From contig JAHBWG010000019.1 of NCBI GenBank assembly GCA_019637095.1, forward strand, positions 42,825 through 106,824: a stretch of DNA of 64,000 nt, read 5' to 3'. The translations under genes and the position numbers were made by a program. Under the pieces are notes generated by a model. The model saw nothing but the letters and a program-made list of their open reading frames with translations. It did no database searches and was not told the origin of the DNA. This document shows, piece after piece, positions 1 to 7,983 of the stretch (position 1 is its first letter; the number at the start of each line of letters is the position of its first letter). This DNA comes from Sandaracinaceae bacterium. Its GTDB lineage: Bacteria > Myxococcota_A > Polyangia > Polyangiales > Sandaracinaceae.

Positions 1-823
1 GCTCGACCATTTTCTCGGCAACCGCTTGGGGGAGGCCGTTGTCCAGCAGCTGACGAAGCAGCCCGTCGCGAGACAAGGCTACGTCCTCGACGCGGTCGGT
101 CATCATGCCGTCGAGAATCCACGACAGGGCCCTGTCTGGACCACCGGCTGCGGTGAGACGGCGGACCTTCTCCGGAGACGGCGCGTTGACGATGACCACG
201 GTCCGCGGCGTGTAGACCGATGACGCGCGGTGCACGTTGGTCGTCATCCGCGCCGGCCGCCCCTGGTCGTCGGTCGCCCCACACTGGCACTTCGGAAAGC
301 CCAAGCCGCGCTGGAGGACCGTCGCGCACTGCGGGCACTCGAATCGGATCTCGGCAGCCGAGGCCGTGCCTGGGAGCCGGATGACGACATCGTTGTGCTG
401 CGGACATCGGGGGACGAAGGGGGGCTTCAGCGCCCCGCAATCGTGGTAGTGGACGAACGGAAGCTGCCCGAAGCGACGTTGCCCGCAACGGCACGGGGAG
501 AGCGTGGAGTCGGTCACGCGGTAGCAGCTCTTGCACATCCAGACTTCGGGGAACGGCTCCACCGTGACGCCGTTCTCTCGACTCAGAGAGTAGACGACGA
601 GATCACGCCGCTGCCGCAGGTCTCGAGCGTACCCACCGTCTCTACCGGCGGCGGCCCACGGACCGGTGACGCGAATCAGCTCGGCCCGCAGCGACTCGTG
701 CTCTACGGGCTGGACGAGGGGCTGCCTCCACTCGGCGACCTTCCAGATCCGTCCCTTAAGGTCGACCGTCTGTTGAGGCAGGAACCCGAAGAGCACCTGC
801 GAGGCGCTGCGCTGCTCCTTCAT
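1..823 (-). CDS. drmB: DISARM protein DrmB, N-terminal part (runs off left edge)
   Basis: About 274 N-terminal codons are visible; the rest lies outside the window. The ATG at 823 overlaps the stop of the upstream helicase gene (ATGA), so the two are translationally coupled. The visible part is rich in zinc-ligand pairs: CKSC at residues 97-100, Cys111/113, HDCG at 127-130, Cys140, CPQC at 163-166 and Cys179/181. The stretch FVHYHDCGALKPP is typical of the N-terminal half of DrmB; the DUF1998 domain of the family would lie in the missing C-terminal part. In DISARM, DrmA and DrmB form a complex that acts on incoming phage DNA. The call rests on this Cys-rich pattern plus the strongly DrmA-like partner; without the C-terminus it stays short of certain. 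Confidence 0.8.
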   Translation of the reverse strand, partial: MKEQRSASQVLFGFLPQQTVDLKGRIWKVAEWRQPLVQPVEHESLRAELIRVTGPWAAAGRDGGYARDLRQRRDLVVYSLSRENGVTVEPFPEVWMCKSCYRVTDSTLSPCRCGQRRFGQLPFVHYHDCGALKPPFVPRCPQHNDVVIRLPGTASAAEIRFECPQCATVLQRGLGFPKCQCGATDDQGRPARMTTNVHRASSVYTPRTVVIVNAPSPEKVRRLTAAGGPDRALSWILDGMMTDRVEDVALSRDGLLRQLLDNGLPQAVAEKMVE

Positions 824-3800
824 CGCAGCCTCCCGAGGATCGGCACCTGCTCCTCGACGTCCCGGAGGGAGATCATGGGAGGGCCCCAAGGGCAGAGGTC
901 CGACGGGAAGGTGACGGTGCCTGCGGGGTCCATGAGGTTCCTGAAGAACTGCTCGACCCAGCGCTCGACGTCCTCTCGCATCTTCTCGTCGAGCGGGTCG
1001 CCAAGGCCGAGGGCCTCCACGAGGGCCTGGGTCTCGACGGCGGCCGTGATCCCCTCGTCTTGGAAGTACGACCGTAGCGCTCGAACGATGGCCAGCGATC
1101 TTCCGCTGCCCGCCTCGTGGAGCGCGAGGTTCCGAGCAAGCTGCATGCCTGCGATGGTCCGTTCCAGAACCTTCCGGGAATGGCGCGTCACGGGCACGGC
1201 CTCCACGAACCGGTCGCCCTGGGAAACGAACGACTCGAAGGCGCGATGGACGCTGGCGTCCCGCTCGCGGGCGATCTTGTGCATCACGTAAACGATCCCC
1301 GGATACCGCCGGCCGACCCGGGCGGTGGCCTGGATGAATTCGGCCGTGGTCAGGGGAAGCCCGAGTACCACCATTGCGTTGAGGCGGTCGACGTCCACGC
1401 CGTGGGACATCATCGACGACGCCGCGATGACGTGGATTCGGTCGTCGAACTCCGCCTCGGGGTGATCGAGTCGGTCCAGCACCTGCCGCACCTCGTCGAA
1501 CTCCGTGCGGCCGGTGAGCGTGGCGGCGTTCAGCCGACCCTTGACGGGCACCTGCGTCTCGAGCGAACGGGTCGTGGCATCCAGGTCACGCAGCGTGTTC
1601 CCGTAGACGACGTTCGTTCCGTACAGCGACAGCAACTCAGCAGCGAAGCTGTCGGGGACCGCTGCGGCCTTGCACACGCCCGCCGGATCGTCGCGGAGCG
1701 AGCGAACCGCTCGCTGGAGCTCCGTGATCGTGCGGTCGACCGCGTACTCGAGGGTGACTCCGCGGGGGGCCACCGCGACGAACCGTCTAGCCAGCGCCTC
1801 GGTCTCAGTCGTCCAGAAGCCCTCCTTGGAGCTGGGTCCCGGAACCGGGAAGACCCGACCGTCGCGCTGGTAGAGAACGTCGACCTGTTTCTGGTAGCCC
1901 GTGAGGGTCGCGGACGAGGCGAGGATCTTCGGCTTCGCACCCGTGAGCTCGTGCTGCAGGTGGTCGAGCAGCGCCTCGTAGTGCGCGTCGACCGCACCGA
2001 GGCTGTCCTTCAGGAGATGGAGTTCGTCCTGAAGACGGAACGAAGGTCCGAACCGCTCGGGTGGCTGTTCGAGGGGGCCCGGCTTGGCCCGACAACCCGG
2101 GACGAGGCAGCCGTGAGGGCGGCTCTTCCTCGGGGCGTAGAGGTAGCCGTGTTCCGGTCCGGTGCACTTCCCGAGTGGTGGACCTACGAGCCCGCGCATC
2201 GACGCCTGCAGCGAGATGGATGCTGCCTTGTCGAGGGTCCCCACGATCACTGTCGGAAGGAAGCGGTAGATCTCCTCGTCGACGATGAGGAAGGGCAGGG
2301 CGGTCTCCGGCCATTCGCACGCATCGTTGTTGCACCTGTGCTCGAGTCGCCACTGCCGCCGGTTGAAGCCCATCTCGATCGAGGGCTCGTGACAGAACGG
2401 GCAGGATGTGAGGACCTGGAACTTGGCCGGCATCTCGGCGTCGGTCGGGTCGGGCTCCCACTGGTTCGGGTTCTCCTTCAGACGGTTCGGCGTCGCGCCC
2501 TGACCGACCAGGAACCCTACCGAGAAAGAGGCGCCGGGGATGTTCTCCCGCCTCCGCACGACCTCAGCCCCGGCCATCGCGTTCGCGAAGCGCTGGGTCT
2601 GCTGCAGGGACAGCATGCGCAGGGGAAACCTGCTCCAGGCGGTCAACCCGCCGAGCTTTCCGGTCATTCGATCGTAGAGCGAGGCCGTCACGAGGAGTCC
2701 GAGGTAGGTCTCCGTCTTTCCTCCGCCGGTCGCGAACCAGACGATGTCGGCGACTTCGTTCTCCGACGACGGGCTCGCGATGCACTTCAGGTTCGCGAGG
2801 AGGAAGCCGATCTGGAACGGCCGCCACGACTCGTACTTCCCGTGCGACGAATGAGCGATCGCCTCGTTCATGAGCTTGAACGCGCGAAGCAGCGTCGGCT
2901 CGGCACGTAGGAGCTCGACGCCCTCGGCGAGCCTCGCTTGCTCCTGCGCGAAGTCTGCAGCGGCGGCCTTCGCTTCGTCCGCCATGGCGGTCGACCAGAG
3001 ATCCCTCTTTGCGCGTCCTGTGAGACTGTCCGTCCCCCAGGTCGCGTCGCCCCACTTCGCATGGCTCTGGACCAGAGCTTCCAACGAGCCGAGGGGGGCC
3101 TTCGCGAGGTGCTTGAAGCTGAGGTCGGGAGCCTCGTCGTCGGTGTTCCAGTACGACGGCCGCCCGCGATTGACCACGATGGTATCCGCGGTGGCGAAGA
3201 CGTCGTCGCGGAGCACGACCCCGCAGTTCACACCATAGGCGTCGATGCGGCGGTCGTACCGAAACGAGTCCGGCAGCGCCTCCAGCAAGAATGGACGTGT
3301 CTCCAAGCCCGAGAGCTCGAGGGAGCACTCGTAGAGGTTCGTGTCACACAGCTGGGGATGGTCGTGGGGGGACGTGTTCACCAACGTGACGGTCAGGTCG
3401 ATCGTTCCATCGGGGTTGGTGAGCGCCTCGGTCCTCAGTTCGGCGCTCAGCACTGGCTGACCCACCACGTCCGCGAGCGCATCGGCGAGCTTGGCTGCGC
3501 CGTGGGTCTGCTCCCCTGGACCTGCGAGCGCGATGTCGATCGAGACGGAGATCGCTGGTGACTTCTTCCACTCTCCCGGGCGCTCGCGCAGCCAGGCACA
3601 GCACCGGAGCCGGACGCTCATCGTCCAGGGCGCCGATCCCTTCGGGCGCACGACGAGCCCGACGGCGCAGGGATCGAGACGCTCGCCACGGTCACCCAGC
3701 CCCAGGGCGATGACCGCGGCCTCGGGAGCCAGCCGACCCAGCCAGAACCGGCCGGACGGCTCGACATCGAGCTTGGTCAGATCGTCTCCGCGACCCGCTA

Positions 3801-3858
3801 CCAGGATCTGGCGGTCGAGCCAGTCGAGGAATCGCGCACCTGCGATGTGGATGTCCAC
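820..3858 (-). CDS. drmA: DISARM helicase DrmA
   Basis: A 1012-residue SF2 helicase. Walker A GGGKTET lies near residue 378, a DELH box near residue 609, and the C-terminal helicase motifs MMSHGVDVDRLN and QATARVGR follow. A zinc-finger-like insert (CPFC ... CNNDAC) sits near residues 483-512. The last residues, MISLRDVEEQVPI, resemble the usual DrmA C-terminus. DrmA is the ATP-dependent DNA translocase of DISARM. I chose GTG at 3858 because AGGAG lies just upstream and the protein sense begins there (VDIHIAGARFLDWL); upstream codons in this frame are antisense to the sigma gene and low in complexity. The start is 13 nt after the sigma stop, and the end overlaps drmB. Hence a sigma-drmA-drmB operon. 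Confidence 0.88.
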   Translation of the reverse strand: MDIHIAGARFLDWLDRQILVAGRGDDLTKLDVEPSGRFWLGRLAPEAAVIALGLGDRGERLDPCAVGLVVRPKGSAPWTMSVRLRCCAWLRERPGEWKKSPAISVSIDIALAGPGEQTHGAAKLADALADVVGQPVLSAELRTEALTNPDGTIDLTVTLVNTSPHDHPQLCDTNLYECSLELSGLETRPFLLEALPDSFRYDRRIDAYGVNCGVVLRDDVFATADTIVVNRGRPSYWNTDDEAPDLSFKHLAKAPLGSLEALVQSHAKWGDATWGTDSLTGRAKRDLWSTAMADEAKAAAADFAQEQARLAEGVELLRAEPTLLRAFKLMNEAIAHSSHGKYESWRPFQIGFLLANLKCIASPSSENEVADIVWFATGGGKTETYLGLLVTASLYDRMTGKLGGLTAWSRFPLRMLSLQQTQRFANAMAGAEVVRRRENIPGASFSVGFLVGQGATPNRLKENPNQWEPDPTDAEMPAKFQVLTSCPFCHEPSIEMGFNRRQWRLEHRCNNDACEWPETALPFLIVDEEIYRFLPTVIVGTLDKAASISLQASMRGLVGPPLGKCTGPEHGYLYAPRKSRPHGCLVPGCRAKPGPLEQPPERFGPSFRLQDELHLLKDSLGAVDAHYEALLDHLQHELTGAKPKILASSATLTGYQKQVDVLYQRDGRVFPVPGPSSKEGFWTTETEALARRFVAVAPRGVTLEYAVDRTITELQRAVRSLRDDPAGVCKAAAVPDSFAAELLSLYGTNVVYGNTLRDLDATTRSLETQVPVKGRLNAATLTGRTEFDEVRQVLDRLDHPEAEFDDRIHVIAASSMMSHGVDVDRLNAMVVLGLPLTTAEFIQATARVGRRYPGIVYVMHKIARERDASVHRAFESFVSQGDRFVEAVPVTRHSRKVLERTIAGMQLARNLALHEAGSGRSLAIVRALRSYFQDEGITAAVETQALVEALGLGDPLDEKMREDVERWVEQFFRNLMDPAGTVTFPSDLCPWGPPMISLRDVEEQVPILGRLR

Positions 3859-3871
3859 CGGTTCTCCTCGT

Positions 3872-5059
3872 TCATGTTTGGGGGTGCTCGGACTCCGACC
3901 GCGCGAGGAGCAGCTCCCGCAACGGGTTGTTAGACGTCGGGCGTCGCAGCTGCTCGAGCGCCTTACCCTCGATCTGTCGGATCCGCTCGCGCGTGACGCC
4001 GAACTCCTGACCGATGGCCTCGAGCGTGTGCATCTCTCCGTCTTCGAGACCATAGCGAAGCCGGATGATGTGCCGCTCGCGATCCGGAAGCGCGTCGATC
4101 GCGTCGAGGATCGCCGAGGCGGTCTCGCGTCCGAGCGCCTCGTCCTCCGGGCTGGCGAACGTGGATCGGATCTGGTCGCCCAGCGTCTGGTCGCCTTCCC
4201 CCCCGACTGGCTCGTCGAGAGAGGCCGGGGTGCGCGCTACGTCCAGCAGGAACTGGATCTGCGTAGGGTCCCGCCCGACCTGCTCGGCGAGCTCCTCGAT
4301 CGAAGGCTCACGGCCACCGTACTCGTAGCGGAGCGCGCGCCTCGTCCTGCGGACCCTCCGCAGCAGCTCCACCGCATGGACCGGGATGCGGATCATCCGG
4401 TCCTTGTCCGCGATGGCGCGGGTGACCGACTGACGAATCCACCACGTCGCATAGGTGGAGAAGCGGAACCCGAGGTTCGGGTCGAACCGCTCGACCGCGC
4501 GGATCAAGCCCAGCGTCCCCTCCTGCACTAGGTCGTCGATCACGAGGCTCTGGCCCGCGTACCGCTTCGCGATCGTCACCACCAGGCGGACGTTCGCGGC
4601 CACCATGTCCTGCTTCGCCCGAAGGCCGTCCTCGACCAGGGCCTTCAGCTCGCGTTGCCGGTCGGGCGCTGCCTGCTCGAGCGCCTCGCTCGCGCCAGCC
4701 CCCACCCGAAGACGGCGTGCGAGGCGCACTTCGTCTTCCGCGGTGAGCAGCTCGATTCGCGAGACCTCCCGCAGGTAGAGCTGGAGCAGGGTCTCGTCAG
4801 CCCTGCTCCAGCGGGGGGGCGGTCGCGACTCCGCTGACGGCAGTTCCTTCGCGCCGTCGCGAGCGCGGGGCGGCTCCTCCTCGTCCGCATCGAGTAGCTC
4901 GAGCGTGACGAGCTCCGTCTTCACCGCGACGAGCTCCTCGGGGGTGAGGTCGTGCCGCTCCGCCATCTGGAGCACCTGATCCGGGTCGAGGTAGCCACCC
5001 TGGCGGAAGTGGTCGTCCTCAAGGAGGCCGACGACCTTGTCAATCTTGGACGGATCCAT
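3872..5059 (-). CDS. RNA polymerase sigma-70 factor (RpoD-like) in the DISARM operon
   Basis: A 395-residue sigma factor. The first ~65 residues (MDPSKIDKVV ... LELLDADEE) look like region 1.1. Region 1.2 follows (LLQLYLREVSRIELLTAEDE), then region 2 (DLVQEGTLGLIRAVERFD, FSTYATWWIRQSVTRA), region 3 and a full region 4 helix-turn-helix (TLEAIGQEFGVTRERIRQIE). It has the group 1/2 architecture but is much shorter than a housekeeping RpoD of this class. ATG at 5059 is preferred over 5125: it has GGTGA just upstream and leaves ~80 bp for divergent promoters. It is the first gene of the drm operon. Likely role, by inference: a dedicated or alternative sigma factor linking drm expression to a particular promoter class. 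An unrelated sigma gene that happens to lie here is possible but less likely given the 13-nt spacing. Confidence 0.85.
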   Translation of the reverse strand: MDPSKIDKVVGLLEDDHFRQGGYLDPDQVLQMAERHDLTPEELVAVKTELVTLELLDADEEEPPRARDGAKELPSAESRPPPRWSRADETLLQLYLREVSRIELLTAEDEVRLARRLRVGAGASEALEQAAPDRQRELKALVEDGLRAKQDMVAANVRLVVTIAKRYAGQSLVIDDLVQEGTLGLIRAVERFDPNLGFRFSTYATWWIRQSVTRAIADKDRMIRIPVHAVELLRRVRRTRRALRYEYGGREPSIEELAEQVGRDPTQIQFLLDVARTPASLDEPVGGEGDQTLGDQIRSTFASPEDEALGRETASAILDAIDALPDRERHIIRLRYGLEDGEMHTLEAIGQEFGVTRERIRQIEGKALEQLRRPTSNNPLRELLLARSESEHPQT

Positions 5060-5089
5060 GTAATCACCGACGCGGCGCGAGCGGACCGT

Positions 5090-5120
5090 CTGACGGAAAA
5101 CGGCCGCCCAGGTGTATCCT
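5090..5120 (+). promoter_or_regulatory. Possible promoter for the Vsr-methyltransferase gene
   Basis: In the ~80-bp divergent intergenic region, TATCCT at 5115-5120 could be a -10 element and CTGACG at 5090-5095 a -35 element with a 19-bp spacer, 19 nt before the GTG at 5140. The match is modest and the spacing long, so this is a weak prediction. No clear promoter was seen for the sigma gene on the other strand. Confidence 0.3.
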
Positions 5121-5139
5121 CTCACTTTTCCTGGCGCTT

Positions 5140-6717
5140 GTGGAATCGGTGACCCCCAGCGAGACGTCGGCGCGGATGAAGCGGGTCCGCCAGACCGACA
5201 CCAAGCCCGAACAGGAGGTTCGGAAGCTCGTCCGCGACCTCGGGTACCACTACCGGGTCGGCCGGAAGAGCCTGCCGGGAAAGCCCGACATCTCGAACCA
5301 GGCGCAGGGCTGGGCCATCTTCGTGCACGGGTGCTTCTGGCACGGGCACGAGCATTGCCGGCTTTCCACCCGGCCCAAGACCAACACGGCGTTCTGGCTG
5401 CGGAAGCTCGCGGCCAACCGCGAGAGGGACGGGCGGAAGGAGCGCCAGCTCCGGCGGCTCGGTTTCCGTGTGCTCACCGTGTGGCAGTGCGAGCTCGACT
5501 CGCCCACCACCCTCACCGAACGCCTGCGGTTGTTCCTCGACGGGTCGCTTGCCGAGCTGCTGGGCAGGGACGAGGCGTTCCTCGGAGCCGTGGAGCGACC
5601 CGATTACGAGGCGGGCGAGAACGGGGTCAGCCTCGTGGACCTGTTCGCCGGATGCGGTGGTCTGACCCTGGGCGTGGCCGAGGCGTGCCGCGCGCTCGGG
5701 CGCGGCCTGCGGGTGAAGCTGGCCGTGGAGACGGATCGCGCAGCCTTCGACGTGTACCGGGCCAACTTTCGGCCCGAGCTCACGAGCCAGCCCTCACTCG
5801 TCGAGGAGTGGTTCGGCGGCGAGGTCGGATCACCACCTTCGGCCGACGAGACGGCCGTCGCGGCGAAGGTCGGCCGCCTGGACATCCTCGTCGCTGGGCC
5901 GCCATGTCAGGGTCATTCGAACTTGAACAACCACACGCGCGGCAACGACCCTCGGAACAGCCTCTACCAGCGGGTTGTGCGCGCGGTAGAGGTGCTCCGG
6001 CCGCGCTGGGTGCTCATCGAACAAGTGCCCTCGGCGAAGCGCGACACGGGGAGGGTGGTGCAAAGATCGACCGAGGCGCTCCGCAAACTCGGATACGATG
6101 TATCTGAGGGGAAGATTTCGTTGGTCCACCTCGGGGTCCCGCAAGAGCGAGAGCGCCACGTACTCATCGCCTCCTCGAAGGGTCGACCCCTGCTGAGCCA
6201 CGCCTACGATCTGGGCGCGGTGGCTCCGATGCGCGACGTCAAATGGGCGATCGGCGACCTGGAAGACCTCACCGGGACGACGCTCTACGAGACGGCCAGC
6301 AGGCTTTCGCCCGAGAACGTGAAGAGGGTCCGCTGGCTCCTCGAGAAGGATTGCTACGATCTCCCCAACCGGCTTCGTCCGGCTTGCCACCGCGACAAGC
6401 CAGACCACAAGTACAAGTCGATGTACGGACGCCTCCGGTGGAATCAGCCAGCGCAGACGATCACTACCGGCTTCGGTTCGCCGGGGCAGGGGCGCTACCT
6501 TCATCCCACCCGCAGCCGGACGCTCACGCCCCACGAGGCGGCGCGGATCCAGTTCTTCCCGGACTGGTTCGACTTCTCGGCTGCGACGACCCGAGCCGCA
6601 CTTGCCCGCGTGATCGGCAACGCCGTCCCGCCGAAGCTAGGATACGCGCTCGCCCGCTACCTACTCAGCTCGGACGATGAGCAGAGCGAGGTCGGCGATA
6701 CGCGGCGTGCATCGTAG
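5140..6717 (+). CDS. drmMII: Vsr-type endonuclease fused to C5 cytosine DNA methyltransferase (DISARM class 2 methylase)
   Basis: A 525-residue two-domain protein. Residues ~1-130 are a complete Vsr (very-short-patch repair) nuclease domain: TKPE, LPGKPDI, IFVHGCFWHGHEHC, PKTNTAFW and FRVLTVWQC all match the family. Residues ~163-520 form a C5-methyltransferase: motif I DLFAGCGGLTLG (~167), motif IV GPPCQGHS with catalytic Cys256, motif VI IEQV (usually ENV), motif VIII QERERHV, then QTITTGF and a motif X IGNAVPPKLGYAL. In class 2 DISARM the methylase marks host DNA so that DrmA/B can tell self from phage. The Vsr domain would cut at T:G mismatches produced by 5mC deamination. The GTG at 5140 (or 5149) keeps the whole Vsr N-terminus. 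Divergent from sigma-drmA-drmB. Confidence 0.9.
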   Translation: MESVTPSETSARMKRVRQTDTKPEQEVRKLVRDLGYHYRVGRKSLPGKPDISNQAQGWAIFVHGCFWHGHEHCRLSTRPKTNTAFWLRKLAANRERDGRKERQLRRLGFRVLTVWQCELDSPTTLTERLRLFLDGSLAELLGRDEAFLGAVERPDYEAGENGVSLVDLFAGCGGLTLGVAEACRALGRGLRVKLAVETDRAAFDVYRANFRPELTSQPSLVEEWFGGEVGSPPSADETAVAAKVGRLDILVAGPPCQGHSNLNNHTRGNDPRNSLYQRVVRAVEVLRPRWVLIEQVPSAKRDTGRVVQRSTEALRKLGYDVSEGKISLVHLGVPQERERHVLIASSKGRPLLSHAYDLGAVAPMRDVKWAIGDLEDLTGTTLYETASRLSPENVKRVRWLLEKDCYDLPNRLRPACHRDKPDHKYKSMYGRLRWNQPAQTITTGFGSPGQGRYLHPTRSRTLTPHEAARIQFFPDWFDFSAATTRAALARVIGNAVPPKLGYALARYLLSSDDEQSEVGDTRRAS

Positions 6718-6755
6718 GCAGGGTCAGCGAACCGCGGCACTCACACCGATCCGAA

Positions 6756-7817
6756 CTACTCCGCGAGCTGCTGGACCCCGCGTACGCCCCCGCGCAGCCG
6801 TGAGCGCGCCCAAGAGCTCCTGCGCGCGGACATCAGTGCGAACTCGCCGGAGACCGACAGCCCGCGCGTTCTGGACCTCCGCGGCTTAGCACCCGCGCGC
6901 CCGCTCGACGCGGTGCTCGCGGTGTCGACGGGCGGCTCGACGTTCAGCGACTCGATCGTCGCGGGCACGTCCTCGCGCCGCACGTGCCCGGTCATCAGGC
7001 CCGCCTCGAGCCGCGTCTCGCTCGCGCGCCCGGCGATGCGCAGGCCGGACAGCTCGATGTGCAGCGTCCCGCCGTCGCTCGCCGGGATGCGGAGCGAGAA
7101 GCTCCCGCCGGGCGTGTGGAGGTAGCCGCCGCGCAGGCTCGCGCCGCGCAGCTCGGTCCGCGGCCGCCCCTCGATCAGCGACTCGGGGTGGATCCGAAAC
7201 GTCTGCCCCGCCGCGAGCAGCATCAGGCTCCGGCCGTCGATCACCGCCGGCTCGAGCGCGAGCGCCGCCGTCGGCTCGACGCGGAAGACCGCGACGTCGA
7301 CGCCGCCGTCGTCGATCGGGTGCCCGATGCGCGAGATCCGGATCGCGTGGAGCGCCCGCCCGCGCGCGAACGACGCGAGGAGATCCGCGTTGAAGTCGAC
7401 CGCGTCGTTGAGCGCGCGGATCGCGGTGAGGATCAGCGGCGACTGGTTGTCGACGCCCGCGGTCGCGAGGTAGCGGGCGGGCGCGACCCAGTCGACGACG
7501 TGGCAGCCCAGCGCGTCGCTCGTCGAGGTGGTGACGCGCTGGTCGAGGTCCATCCCGGCGACCTCGCGCGAGCCCGTCGGTGGCATCTCGGGGAAGCGCG
7601 CGTAGCGGACCAGGAGCGTCCAGACCTCGTGCCCCTCGACGTCCGCCTGCGCGTCCGGGCGCGCCGCGTCGGGCGGCGGGGCCGCGTCCATCGTGACGCC
7701 CGCGTCGCGCGTCGGGGTCGGGGCGCACGACGCGACGGAGAGCGCGACGGAGAGGGCGAGCGCCGCGAGCAGCCGGCGAGCCCAGAGGACACGAGCGCTC
7801 GCGCGGCGTCCCGACAC
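6756..7817 (-). CDS. Hypothetical lipoprotein
   Basis: A 353-residue exported protein of no family I recognise. GTG at 7817 gives a basic N-terminus, a hydrophobic stretch (RRLLAALALSVALSV) and a lipobox SVASC, then a Pro/Ala/Asp linker (MDAAPPPDAARPDAQAD). The body has mixed beta-rich sequence with repeated RG-type turns. The last ~40 residues (after VDTASTAS) turn Arg/Ser-rich and look unlike the rest. This tail points toward the DISARM locus, so it may be read-through into joined DNA after an original stop was lost. The start was chosen to give the signal peptide and to avoid running into the divergent gene at 7984. Confidence 0.65.
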   Translation of the reverse strand: MSGRRASARVLWARRLLAALALSVALSVASCAPTPTRDAGVTMDAAPPPDAARPDAQADVEGHEVWTLLVRYARFPEMPPTGSREVAGMDLDQRVTTSTSDALGCHVVDWVAPARYLATAGVDNQSPLILTAIRALNDAVDFNADLLASFARGRALHAIRISRIGHPIDDGGVDVAVFRVEPTAALALEPAVIDGRSLMLLAAGQTFRIHPESLIEGRPRTELRGASLRGGYLHTPGGSFSLRIPASDGGTLHIELSGLRIAGRASETRLEAGLMTGHVRREDVPATIESLNVEPPVDTASTASSGRAGAKPRRSRTRGLSVSGEFALMSARRSSWARSRLRGGVRGVQQLAE

Positions 7818-7983
7818 GACGACGGATCGTAGCAGCCGGCGCGCGCCGCGCGCGGGGTGCGCGCTCTTTTCTCGTGGCCGGCGCGCCGGACGCTCGGAGC
7901 GGGCACCGCGCCGAGCCGCCCGCCCGGCATTCGAGGGCACGCCACGGCCGGCTCGTGGAACGCCGCTTGCGGAACGCGACTCC

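Noticed and set aside
3859..4053. Upstream extension of the drmA frame
   Set aside because: Antisense in frame to the sigma gene end; no ribosome site; GTG at 3858 has a good one.
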